Source: Mansonella perstans (Eukaryota; Nematoda; Chromadorea; Rhabditida; Onchocercidae). From it: 64,000 nt of DNA. Location of the stretch: contig JBAMDO010000093.1 of the NCBI GenBank assembly GCA_037074765.1, positions 140,691 to 204,690 on the forward strand, written 5' to 3'. Each line of letters opens with the position of its first letter. Position 1 is the first letter of the stretch. Position numbers and translations under genes: made by a program. Under the pieces are notes generated by a model. The model was not told where the DNA came from. It ran no database searches and was given only the letters and a program-made list of their open reading frames with translations. Positions 38,688 through 50,803 of the stretch are shown one piece after another.

Positions 38688-41600
38688 TTATATCGGTTTT
38701 TGAGCAAAACTAATCTTCCTTACAATATAATCACTGTTGACCTCATGTGCATCGCCAAGTGTCTTTTCTCTTTGTTCCAAATGCTGTTTCAGGTGACGGA
38801 ACATTTCGATCAATTGTACATGAAAGATAACAGCAGATTATATGGACTGTAACCGCAGATCATAAGACAATCAAAAAATCAATAAAACGGTCTAATACGT
38901 AGTATTTCATTATCTTTCCCTCATTTCATTCCTTAAAATTTATACACCAATTCATAATTTCAACTTCGAAGAAAGCGCAACTTGGAGGACATGAATTCCC
39001 AGAATATTTGTTTAATATCATAATTCGGAAGAATCCAAGTCAGTTTCATGTTTCTTCAGAAACAGCACAGTAAATAATAAATGCCCACCAATATGCAAGT
39101 CGAGAGCTACAAAAATAGATCCGTGAAATAAGATCTCAGACTAGTAATAAGGTAAGAAATAAGGAATACCATGGTTGCTGCAAAACGGTTAGCATCTCGT
39201 ATTATATGATGACATTTTTCATCCCAAACAAAACGCTGTGAATGGCTGTCAGCGAGAACTGCCACAAGTTTTAGTATCTTAAAAAGCGTCAAATATCAAG
39301 ATTGCTGCAATGTCCTATAAGTACTATATATCTGAAGAACTGTTTACTAAAATAAATGAGACTATTGAAATTTAAAATTCTGTTAAACCACTGCGCAATA
39401 TCAAGTTTTAAAATGAAAAAAAAAACTAACGCGATATCAAAATCACTTATAAATCAAGAAACTATGGAGCAAACTGGCACCTTATTAAATAAGTCGTCGC
39501 TGTTCTTATCACAGCCCAGTAATATCAATCGTTCAATGAGAGTAGTAACTTCAATCTCCGTCAATTCCTGTGAAACAGTTAATCGTAATCCCCAGCTGTT
39601 AACAGGTTTTTCCAGCAAAGCTAAAAGCAGATGCGAGCATTCCGGAACAGATCTGGAAAAGTTTATTACTTTCCCAGAATTTATTTTGTTATACAACTCA
39701 TGAAACTGGCATAATAAGCACATCACTATTCACGATCGATAGATAGAGAGTACATCAACTATCTCTAAAAAAAAAAATGCATTTCAAACCAAAAATAACG
39801 GTCATAAGCAAATGTCTCATTTATCATGCGATAATCAGTACACTCAGAAAGAAAATTAAACGTACTCCTTAGAACACATTCTGAGGAACATCGTGTATGC
39901 TCGATCATCCACCACTAATGAAGAGCGCAAAAAATCAACCGTTTGTTGTATAAGATTTTTATCGGCTAATAATTCAATGAGTTTACAGCATGCTCTGAAA
40001 ATTCCCAATTTCAAATTTCTTCACGCATGACATGATTAAAACAGGCTGATGACAACTTCGATGAACAAATCCTGAGATGCAAATTTCTTTTACTTCATTA
40101 AGCAAATAGTTTAATAAACGTCCAGACTGTCAGGTAGATGTTACCAGCGAATACCTAACAAACCTCATGAAGATTTATTTTTCATTTAAGAAAACTGAGA
40201 CTGTTCAGGACTGCAAGTCCTACATAAAATAGACTTGAATTACGAGTTCGCGGAAAATAACTAGAATGATTGATTAAAGTATTTGGAACTGAAAGAAAGC
40301 TATTCCTTCTCCCACTTTCTGAATGACATAAATATCACAAAGTCTACAAATGTCTTGGGAATTTAAAAGTTGAACCAACTTGGATTCGCTGATCAGTCTT
40401 GAATGGATGAGAAGTGTGAGTACCCGGTCGAAAAGCTTTTCATTAACACATTTGTGTAAAACCTTTAACAACATCATCTGCATATGAGCAGGAAGTGTTA
40501 TAGGTAAGTGATCAGATAAGTTAATATTTGTCTTCCTAGCTAATTTTGACAGTTCATTCCAAATATTATTCAAATCCTGCAACCATAAAATGCATAAAGT
40601 GTTTTGTTAACAACATCTTACAACACAGAACCATTTCATAATTTAAATTTTTGGATAAATGAGAGAATTTTATTGCTTAATTATTTGAGAAATATTTCAA
40701 AAATTTAAAGCACCAACTTCTTTTGCTAAGCAATTGGAAATCTTCACAGCGAGCGAATCAAAGAGCTCTGTTTTATGGAGAGAAGACAATGACGTATGGA
40801 CGGATATGGACGGAATGCAATCTTCTGAAGTGCCGATGTATAACAATTGCTTAACCGGTTGCATTCTAAAAAAAAAAAAAAAACAATTTTTTTAATATTC
40901 AAAACTGTGTAACAACTAGCTTCAATCATCCATAAACGTATAGAACAAGATAGTAATATCCTGCTACCCTTCCAGTTCACCACATCTTTACTGATGTATA
41001 AACTGGCCAAAACTTACTCATTTGCATGAAGAAAGTAAATCTAACGGAGATAAAGAACGCATTACAACATGAAGCTATTTTTTTAAGTGGGAATAGGAAA
41101 AAACTTATCTTATAGGTATCCTGGCAACATTATCGTTTCCTTTCAAAACAACAGTCTGTTTTTCATCGACTGTAATCTAAAAAAAACAATCTACAGTTAT
41201 ATTTCCATCAATTCATAGCAAGCAATTATATCGGTAGCATAAAAAATCATTTTTCTTTTCCTCAATACACAATTAGTTCACAGTGAAAAGTATTTTTCGT
41301 GTCTAATACATCATCTTCCTTTTGCATTAATTTAGAAACCATATCTGACAGCAAAAGAATACAAAACAACTCGTATTTTGATCCAAAAATTCAAAATAAA
41401 ACATAGAAGATCCTTCCTAGAGTTGAAAGAGAGAAAACTGGAACTGTTTTTTTTAAACCTTTTCAGTACATGAAAACTTTTAAATTGAATAAATCCTAAT
41501 TCAGACTACGAAATTATTGTAAGTTTAGCTCATTAAAGCTTCTGTGGAGCAAATACCCATAATTTTGCATCGGTATTTCATCCAACACGTGACTTGTGGT

Positions 41601-42670
41601 ATCCCGGTTAGAAAGATAAATTCAAAAAAAAAGAAGGAATTCTGGAACTATTTAAGATAAAATATACGAGCATAACGCCATGGATAAAAACAACCCACAA
41701 TATCGCAGTACCCAACTTACTTCATTCGGTAAGCACTGCTCTGGCCATAAGAACTTCGTTTTTCCAATAACAGCACGTTCACCTTCCGAACATAGTCTCA
41801 CTGCCAACATTTTGAAAGTTTCTAAAATCAAACCACTAAATTTATTGTTTTAAACGAAGCAGCATTTTCTAAGTCTTCTGGAACTTTTAAATGCCATGAT
41901 CAGAAGTTTTCACTGTAAATCAATCTAGTTGTAAAATGACACGGTATATGTGAGATACAAAAATATTCGAGTACATCTTCTAATCCTAATGGCAAAAATT
42001 AGCATACCTTGATACTTGTCATCCTCCAATGTAGCTTCTACGTAAAGGTGATCGCTTATCAAATACCTCAGGCAATTTCTCATCTGAATAGAAAATTGAA
42101 GTTGACAATATATGTAGTTAATATGCTGATGACTGTTTTAATCAGTAACTTTCTCAACATGGCGATAAAGCTATCAGCTGATATGATTTTTGTGCATTAC
42201 GATAATCTTCTTGTTGCAATTATATCAATCTTATCTATCCCCAAGATCCATCGCCATTTTCCATGTATGGAAAAGTACGATCTTGTAAAGGCCACTTCGC
42301 AATCCTCTCGTAATGATATTTGCTGTGTTATCGAATTCAGAGATACTGAGACATAATATGTTTAGTATCCTTTCTTTTCCCTAACGAATTCCTGATTACT
42401 CCGTTACCGATGTCTTTGTATCCGATCATTGCCATGTGTTACACAAGGTACGATGGAATTTTCTCACTAATACATGAGCAATACTTCAAAACTGGATAGT
42501 CGAAATCAATATATTTTTAAAGTTACACCAAGAATTTTCGAATTCAATCAGGAATTCTTAAGCTTAAAAAAAAAAAAAAAAAAAAAAACCGAAACTCTCG
42601 GGGACAAATAATATTTGCAATCACTCATCTCCATCGTATCAATACGAATTTTACCATTGTAAAACGCCAT
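38688..42670 (-). CDS. Tentative NOL11-like nucleolar protein
   Basis: About 12 minus-strand blocks give roughly 500 residues. A possible start is ATG at 42670 (MAFYNGKIRIDT). Beta-rich N-terminal blocks follow at 42.47-42.2 kb (SYFSIHGKWRWILGIDKIDI), 42.08 kb (MRNCLRYLISDHLYVEATLE) and 41.8 kb (GERAVIGKTKFLWPEQCL). Then come helical blocks: 40.55-40.3 kb, 39.95 kb (IELLADKNLIQQTVDFLRSS), 39.65 kb (ECSHLLLALLEKPVNSWGLR) and 39.25 kb (LVAVLADSHSQRFVW). The last block ends FRHLKQHLEQREKTLGDAHE and a TAA at 38690-38688. The order of the C-terminal helical blocks resembles the C-terminus of NOL11, a small-subunit processome protein with a beta-propeller N-terminus. The N-terminal part here is shorter than in human NOL11 (719 residues), so exons may be missing. 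The gene model is plausible, the family name tentative. Confidence 0.45.
42566..42588. repeat. Poly-A tract (23 A on + strand)
   Basis: An uninterrupted run of 23 A, near the proposed first exon of the NOL11-like gene. On the minus strand it is a poly-T that could serve as a pyrimidine tract. Confidence 0.9.
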
Positions 42671-43144
42671 GCAACACTTATTGAAATTATGTATTTCAAT
42701 GGAATCAGTTGTAGCAGCAATAGATCGATCAGTTGAGATGGAAAGAGAAGATGATGAGCGTTAGCTAACGAGTTTCTTTTTCCAGCGAATTCCTAAACTC
42801 TTCCGTTAGTGTGAATTTGAATCAAATTTCAAATGTTACAAATGCAGGACCTCAATTTGGATAATGAATAATCAATCGGTCCTTTCTCATTATTAAGCCC
42901 TAAATTATCAAAGGATAAGAGCGTTTATCGTTATTTTCTCGTTTTTTTTTTTTTTTTCTTTTTCTTTTTTTTATATCATTACAATAGAACATTCAAGGAT
43001 AATTTTCTTATTAATATTATTCTTTTGGCATTGCTTTTTTCAAATTCTTCTTTGCATTCTTTTCAACGACTCATTTCGGCTTACTTTTGCTTCTTGACTT
43101 TTCTTTTGATTCTTTAGGGTTATAACTTTTTTTCTCTTCAGCAG

Positions 43145-43180
<36 letters not shown>

Positions 43181-43582
43181 TTTGAGAATATTTGATTACA
43201 TAATCTGTAATAGATATACTTTATATTAATTATATTTGTAATTGAGATTGTAAGAGTGAAGAAATATCATGTTTTTTTTAGTATCTAAATGAGTGTTAAG
43301 ATTGCATCGTGCTATTTAAATTTATGGTGGACGTTATTTAAACTTATACTATTTAAAAATTTATGAGAGTATAGCGAGAGTATAGAACAGTTTTGTGAAA
43401 ACAACCTAAAGTAAGGAAGAAAGGAAGGGAGTTCCTTATCGTATGGGCTACCCAGTAAGTTTTTACTATTGGACTAACGTAACTTTAGAGCTGCCAATCT
43501 GCGCCATCCACTACGAAATGGATATCGGTCAGTTAATTTTATAACTGGTTTGAAATCAAAATTAGCATGATATTCTAAATGA
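42671..43582. other. Intergenic stretch between kinase and NOL11-like gene; homopolymer rich
   Basis: No exon seen. It contains T16 at 42942-42957 followed by more T runs, and A30 at 43148-43177. Confidence 0.5.
43148..43177. repeat. Poly-A tract (30 A on + strand)
   Basis: An uninterrupted run of 30 A in the intergenic stretch. No target-site duplication or retroelement body is visible beside it, so I read it as simple low-complexity sequence. Its length is uncertain, as for any sequenced homopolymer. Confidence 0.9.
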
Positions 43583-46233
43583 TTAATGCTGCAAAGTTAC
43601 CGCGAGTTGTGGCTGTGATATTTTTTTGGTTTCCTCCTCCAACTCTTTAATTGCTTCAAAAGTTTTTTCAGCCAGAAAACGATAATCTGGTGGCTTCTGA
43701 GGATTTGCTAGAACTAGTTTTTTATAGTCGTAGGAGAAATGAATTTATAAATAAACCAGTGAAATATTTCTCCAGATCTTGTTGCTTGTATTTTATTTAT
43801 TCATCTCTTAAGCTTAATTTTTTTTTTTTTATTTCCTCTCTAAATATAGCAACCTGTTTGAAGATATGCGTTAATTGCATAAAACTGTTGTGGCAATGTT
43901 TTCAGGAGATAACGAGCAGGGCAGTACACTGATTTCAGATATTTGTGCGCCTAAACGAACCGCAAACAAATATACATTATAATTTATTGCAATAACAAAA
44001 AATTGAAATAGAAAGAAGCGAATATATCCATCAATTAGCGTCCAGAGAAGGAAGATTTTTGCAATTAAATTGACTGTTCAGGAATATTCTTACTCTCGTA
44101 TTATTTCTATATGTCCATGGCAAGGGTTGGATAGGTTCACGTTCGTTTGCAAACAGTTCACATGTAACATAAAGCCAAGCAATGAGATCATCAAAGCGTG
44201 TCTGTTCACGTCCTTTTTGTGCATGACCACTTGCCCATTCGGGTGTTCCGCGGAACGGACAGCACGTCCGTGGTGGTCGTATCTGTAAAAAGTCTTTTGA
44301 TACCTACAATGATTTTTTGTGCAACTGCTGCAAGAGTTGAGTTTAGACTCAATCTTTCAAAAAAAATATGCAACCATATTTTAACTACTATTAACCGCCC
44401 ATGAAAGCTAACTTCAAGCTGATATGATGCATGAATAGCTATTGTTAATCTGGTTTTTTAGACTTTTATAGTTTATGATTATTCATTCGACTGTTCAAAG
44501 CGTTAATTATGATATCAACATTTTTTGAAACTAAGTCGGTCAAACCCAATCCTAAAAACTCCCCTGGAATACTTCAAAGCTCATATCATTCATTTCTTAT
44601 CATTGTCTCCATAAAAAATGTAGGGGATCGTGTTGCATTGACGAAAATGCGTAAGTTACATCGCTTTCCCCATCGGTGTACATGCGAGCCATACCGAGAT
44701 CGAAAAGTAATGCAATTGGTTGTTCTCGTGAACAGAGACCCATGTTGTCCGGCTTCAAGTCGCGGTGTAGGAGTCCTTTATATATTGTTGTATATTAAAT
44801 TATCTTTTTCGATCTAGTTGAAAGCTCGCTAGAAATCTGAGAATACTTCGATTTTTCTAAGATTTTTTACTGCTTTCCTAATTGAAGTAAGATATATGGG
44901 AAATGTATGATGATTTAATCTCACTGGTGCTTTTTCAGCTGATAGTAAAGATAAAATTTCAGACAATATCAGCGAAGCACCATTTTTCGTTTTGGCAATA
45001 GTAATAAACACATATATATCATCGCTTCTTTTGCATTCTTATTTGTGCTTTATATATGAATTCTGTAAAGAATTTTGGAATAGCAAAACTTTAGAGCATT
45101 TCTGAGTACCTTGTGCATGAAGATCATAAATTCCTTTGAGCATTTGCAGTGAAATATTTGCCGCACGGTATTTTCTATATACTCCTTCTACCTGCACGAT
45201 TATTCTGTTAAGGTTTAAATCAAGTGTAGGGAAAAAATCTGCTGAAAAGAGGAGTTAGTTTATTACGGTTTCACCATCCAACTTACTTCATAGATATAGT
45301 CTTTAACTGGTACCGCTGCCTTTTCCAGTACCACAAATTCCATACCTTCACCATGCTGATCCGCAAGCATACCTTTGTCTAATAATCGAACGATTGATGC
45401 AGTTTCGGACTACATTTAATATTTTAAAGCCGAAGTTTTGAAGTTCCTTATAATTTCGATCCATAAAAATTCAAAATAGTGATATAGAAAGGCTTCGAAT
45501 TAGTGTACCGCTCAAGAATGCTTTTTTTTTCTGACAGTTTACGCTACTGTTTCAAATTTAAAATCTTTTACATAGTTGTGAACCTCTTCAACCAGCATTT
45601 TCAGTTATGCTTTCCCCTCTTTTTTAAAAAAATAATGGTTTTCAACCGACTAATTCTGTTTTCGATCTGACCTCTTGATCTGAAATACATTTTTGCTCCA
45701 TGTTGGAATTCTCCGATCCCGAATCCAGAAAAGAATATCCATCATCAATTACTCTTATTTCTAATCGTAGATAATTTTAGACATGAAGCTATACTCTTTT
45801 GAACATCGTTTCTAGGATGAATCCTTCCCACTCAGCTGAAACATTGCCAGCTTCGTTGGCCATCGATTTAGCCACTTTAATGACACCGTATACTTTTGTG
45901 ACAACATCTCGAACAGAAAATACCACACCGTATGTACCTTGGTTGATTGTCTCAATTACCTGAACACGGTTCTTAGAAATGATCGTGAAATTTCTGCCTT
46001 TCATTTAAAGATTCATTATATTACAAGCAATGACAAAACATTTTCAAACTGTCCGGTTCTATAAAGATTATAACATTCCAAAAAACTAGATTCCATAGAA
46101 TATTTACTTGCCAACGTTTGTTGAATGGTGCGATAGACTTCAGATGTTCAACTAGTTCTTGCACTGTTTGGTCTTGCCTATCCTGATCTCTTTGGCGATC
46201 ACTTTCCGTCAGGTCCAAATGTATCTTAGACAT
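43583..46233 (-). CDS. CK1/TTBK-like protein kinase, nematode type
   Basis: Eight exons give a complete kinase of about 345 residues. It starts at ATG 46233 (MSKIHLDLTESD), and exon 1 joins in phase to give KRWQVIETINQGTYGVVF, the glycine-rich loop. The ATP-binding lysine lies in YGVIKVAKS. The helical middle follows (ISLQMLKGIYDLHAQG, 45.15 kb), then the catalytic loop LHRDLKPDNMGL at 44.75 kb. The metal-binding motif reads FDLGMARMY, with Leu where DFG is usual. The family-typical RGTPEWASGHAQ and TRFDDLIAWLYVTCE are at 44.2 kb, and KPPDYRFLAEKTFEAIKELE is in the last exon before TAA 43585-43583. His, Arg and Asp of HRD are all present, so it is probably active. These kinases form a large expanded group in nematodes, many of them germline or sperm expressed. 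Possible further 5' exons at 46.37-46.75 kb are noted separately. Confidence 0.85.
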
Positions 46234-49200
46234 CTTTTGGCTGTGTGCAGTACGACGATTACTTGGTCGGTTTGCAGAGACGCAAGAAAGCTAGAAGAAA
46301 TGAATTTTCAAAATGCGTCATTCGTAATCAAAAGCTGTCATTGAGCTAGTAAAAAAGATTGCTTGTCTGGTAGCAGCAGTTTTTTGAGCGCTGAAGGCCA
46401 TTCGCTGATTTCGTTTCGTCGATATGTGCTGATTCTCTGCCGATTTCACTGATTGTGTTTTTCCCCTGAAAGAACCTTGGAGCAAAAAGTGGAATATTAA
46501 TGGTTTTATTAGTAATAAACAACAATATTAGTTATTTAACTGATTAATATGTTTTCTGCAAGGTTCATATGTTCTGCAAAACTCTTTGCTAAGGCTCAAT
46601 TATCATTAATCTTTTTTTTAAGAGTCCTAAATCGCAATATAATGCTTTGATTGCGATTTGGTCGCGCACCACCCCCAACGACATTTAACATGTCCTGGGA
46701 CGAGCTACTTTCTACTATCACTTCCATAGCATTAAAAAGTGTTCTGAAATAACCAGAAGGGAAATTTGTTCTTCAAAACAAATTAGAACCAGTTAAGAGG
46801 CTGTGTCAGTGATTTACTTTCAAGATATCCACAGCTTTTCTCATTTGACAAATTCAATGTTTACTTTGCAATTTACTTGCTAACCCGCAGTACATACTTC
46901 TGGAAAAATGGCATGATTGAGTCCTTTTTCGACTGTTCAAATGAAAAAAAATGAGACGTTCAGATGCATGCAATCATTTATATGACTAATGTAAAAATTT
47001 GCCATAATATGCAAATGATGATAATAGCGCGAATTAAAAATTCGCGTTCTACATTAAGTTAATAATATTGGAAGAACATTTCAAGAAGCAAACTTCTAGG
47101 AATAAGTAGAAAAGTGTATATTTTTACTAGAAAAAGCTAAACATCAAACATTTTAATCCTTGGTGTTACCCACAACAAATACAATGAAGAGTTCAAGATT
47201 AAGTTTTCATATTTCAATAAAATTTCATTTTTAGATTTAGACTATCACTGATAAGTAATCAAAAAAAAAAACAAATGATCACGGAACGCTGACGTCAATT
47301 CAGAAAAGCAAATAGTATCAGCCGGCTCAGTTTCTAATGCAGTTTCAATATTCTGTCTAGCACTGCTTACTGCTTCATAGTGATGTTTTAAGAAAGGTGA
47401 TCACTGAATAGCCGTACTGCCTGAAAACTAAATGTTTTGAATACTAAATATATATGTATCTCCGATAATATGCTTTCAGCGAGACATCAGGACACATTTA
47501 AAAGAGCCACTGTTGAGTTAAATATTTTGATGCATCGGTTAATAAGGCCATCACTATTTGAAATAATAGTAATTCCTTGTCGACAGTTTTTCAAAATATA
47601 CTACGACATGAAAAATGACTTTTGGATAAAATTTGTGCAATAAATATTAGCACAAAAATTAGCAAAGCAAATACATACTTAATAGACATAGTCAATCAGA
47701 AAATATGAAATAGACGTAACATTTATCAGCAAGCTATTGCTCATTTAAAGTTAAATTTCAACAGAAGCAAGTGCGAGATCCACAATGTTTATGGATTGAC
47801 TGGTTAGCATTATTGCAACGCGTGTGAGCCGAGGATCTAGTTCAATCGAATCCCAAGAATGGCAACGATTTATCCGTAAAAGTGTAATCAATTTGAACTT
47901 CCACTGCCACAGTAAAATTTCGTTCCTGTGTCTACAAAGTACGAATATTCTTTATAATCCTCATGTGTCGAAATTCAAGCCATAGACTACGCTAAAAATC
48001 GATAGGGAAGAGTCAAAAAATCCCAAACTTGAAATCCTAATCACAATCTTACAGAAATGTGTAGAGAAAATGATTCTTTTAAATTGGTAATTGAATAAAA
48101 AACCGGAGATGTAGACCTTCCTTCTATATTTGAATATCCAAAAATTAGCACCATTTTTCATCACACTTTTTCTTTGCAGATAGCTTTGGGTATATCGTGT
48201 GAGGGCTGCGTTTCGGAATTTTAAAGAAATTTATCGAGTCTCAGAAAAGTTTGCATCACCATAAATTAAGAATCTATAATTTATTTCTGAGCATTATATG
48301 GTATCGTATATTATATCGTATCGCTCAATGGATCTTTTTGCATTTGTCTAGCTAGCCATTGATCAAATCCTGACCTAAGTAACTTTGAAAGCGATTGATA
48401 TCTACTAAACCATGAAAAGATGACCAACCAAGATTCTTACATCATAAATGAAAAATGTTTCATTTCCTAAAATGGATGAGATAAAAAGATGACAGCACTT
48501 CACAAAAAACTTCGCCCCGATTGTACGACGTGAACTTTTTATTCTTCTGCATGTCCAACAAATATATGAAAAAGAGCAACGAGCAAAGAGAAGTAAAAAA
48601 GAAAAAGCGCATCTAAGTCATCTGTCTAAAGCACTACAGCAGTTGTTACGAATGGATGGGAAGTTCAGCAAAATAAGAGATAATAATAACTGATAATAAG
48701 CAAGTTGGTGATCCAACTAATAGTTTTCATACAACCTGAATGAAATTAGTTGGAATTAAGATCACATCGCAGCCAGAAAGAATTTGGAAAGGACCATCAA
48801 CTTCAAAAATCGCATTTTGGTCATTTCATTTCAAACCACATCAAAAGCAACAGTGCACAAAACTCAACATTTAACTAACTACAAGGCACTTGAAAAACCA
48901 GAAATCTGTTCCTTTTTAGCAAAGATTTTCTAGGATTCATAATACACAGTATTATTCAAGAAAATTTGGTAATTTTGACCAAGTACGACTGTTCGTCACA
49001 AAAGACTTTAAAGTTTACAACTGCATTTTAAGAATAACAGCGATTAAAAAGTTTATCATTTTTGTAAGAATCAATTTTAGTTACTCGAACGGTCGAAATC
49101 AAAAATAAAAATTTGCAGCACAGTCGCAATAGTACAAATAAAACAACACATAAGTGGAGGAAAATCAGAAATGGAATGAGGATTTTAGGCACAGCAGCAA

Positions 49201-50803
49201 CAACATGGGAGGGTTTCAACAAATACAAATTTTTCTTAAAATGACTACTTGTTTCAACTTGCAATATCACTCTTTAGTAAACGATCAAGTGTCAACTTGA
49301 ACTTTCAAAATAATTTTCAAAATAACTTTCAACAAACTTAAAATTTTTACATAAAACCGTTTTGTGGAAACCCGAAATCACATATTAGCTGGGGAAAAGC
49401 CCCAAATTATGAAAGGGAACTAATACCAACATTTGACATACCTTATAATAATGTATAAGTCAATAAAAAATAATTCAATGAATAATATCACATCATTTCT
49501 GCGTACAAGATGAGCATAACATTACCTTCTCCTGGCAAAATTATGGAATCGCTTGAAGAAATATTTTTCAATGAAGATTCCGCTTTTTCCCGCATTTTTG
49601 AAGATTAAAAATTTAACATTGAGCGAAAAAACAATTGGAAAAATTCAGGAAACGAATTCGTCATGTTTTAATTGTAGTGCATCATGACCTTATATTCCGA
49701 AAATATCTAAGAAATGAGGACTGAGTAGCAACTGCATGAATATAGTAAAAATTTTGAAGTATTCCCACATCAAACTGTTTTACAGGTGGCATTTAGACTA
49801 GTAATAGAGTCACTATTTCCGTAAGTCACAGTAATTAAGAACTTCATCCTAGTGATAAAAGACACTATTCTCCCTAAAAAGAGTGCAGTTTGGCACAGTG
49901 GGAGAAGAAGGGGCAAAGTAAAGAGATTGGAGAATGTGGACAAGGCGGAAAAACGTCTTCTCTTAAAACAGAAATGAGATCAGGGAAAAATACAGCTGAA
50001 GAAAATTTTAAAGTCAACAACTAGAGTGACTGAGGAATTAGGAAATAGTTAAGATAAAAAAAAAAAAAAACACAGAAAAATTACAATTTTCCCTCTACAT
50101 TCAAATTACTATCATTGTTTATCTAATTTCAATATTACCATAATTTCCAGATATTAAGTGATTACTTTGCATTGCTTCTTTTACTAGTGTGATTTATCAA
50201 GCTTTCTGAAATTACAACTCTTTTGACAAAATCGTCATATTTTAATCCCTGTAACAGTTGTAATTTACGTCCTGCCTGTAAAGACGACATTGTCCATCAA
50301 ATTAGATCCTGTTCATCAAATTCAGTCTTAAGCTCGCCACATTTACACCATTGTTGGCGCAAAACCGAATCCTTCATTTCGTTAAATAGCAATCATTTAT
50401 TACGTCTTACCGGTGTGGAAAAATATACTAGTGGAAAATATTTAAAGAAGAAAAGTCAGGGATAAAGAAATTGAGAGGATTTTAGAAATAACAAATAGAA
50501 TAAGGCATAAAGCCTTACAAAAAAATAGCAACGGCAATTTTCATTGAATGTCTAAAATTAATCTGCCAATTTTTTCATCAAAATGTCAAAAATTTGCAAA
50601 ATTCACAGAGTTGTCGAAAGTGCATTTATTCGATAAATAAAATTCATAAAACCTTCTGCAGCCCGAAAACAACTTGGCCTGTTTGCTTTTTTAACGTTCA
50701 CTTCTATCCGCTGTACACAGCAATATTCTCCAGTATAGCTTTTTCGCTGAGCAATAATACAGATCAGTGTAGCCTTTTTTCAACTTCATGAAGTAGGGAC
50801 TTC
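46234..50803. other. Interval with coding-like islands of uncertain gene and strand
   Basis: Several blocks look translated but do not assemble. Minus-strand ones are at about 46747-46600 after TTATTTCAG (SQDMLNVVGGGARPNRNQSI), 46470-46370 after TTTCAG (STKRNQRMAFSAQKTAATRQ), 47390-47265 (ARQNIETALETEPADTICFS), 47945-47755 (KFKLITLLRINRCHSWDSIE) and 48405-48320 (LSKLLRSGFDQWLARQMQKD). The first two could be 5' exons of the kinase or the 3' end of another gene. Competing + strand readings exist at 47.77 kb and 48.5 kb. From 48.7 to 50.8 kb I see nothing coding. Confidence 0.3.
48496..48693 (+). CDS. Candidate last exon of an unrecognised + strand gene
   Basis: After GATGACAG the + strand is open to a TGA at 48691-48693. 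It encodes a basic helical stretch (VQQIYEKEQRAKRSKKEKAH) and then LSKALQQLLRMDGKFSKIRD. The composition looks like real protein. A possible upstream partner is at 47.77 kb (KQVRDPQCLWIDWLALLQR, after TTTCAACAG, ending at a GTGTGA donor). Minus-strand frames overlap both places, so the strand is not certain. Confidence 0.3.
   Translation, partial: HFTKNFAPIVRRELFILLHVQQIYEKEQRAKRSKKEKAHLSHLSKALQQLLRMDGKFSKIRDNNN

Noticed and set aside
42009..42356. 115-codon + strand frame
   Set aside because: The minus strand of the same bases holds two exons of the NOL11-like gene with proper acceptor and donor sites, so the + frame is a shadow.
49028..49270. 80-codon minus-strand frame with a hydrophobic Leu/Val/Cys run
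   Set aside because: Single frame with no exon borders and no neighbours to join.
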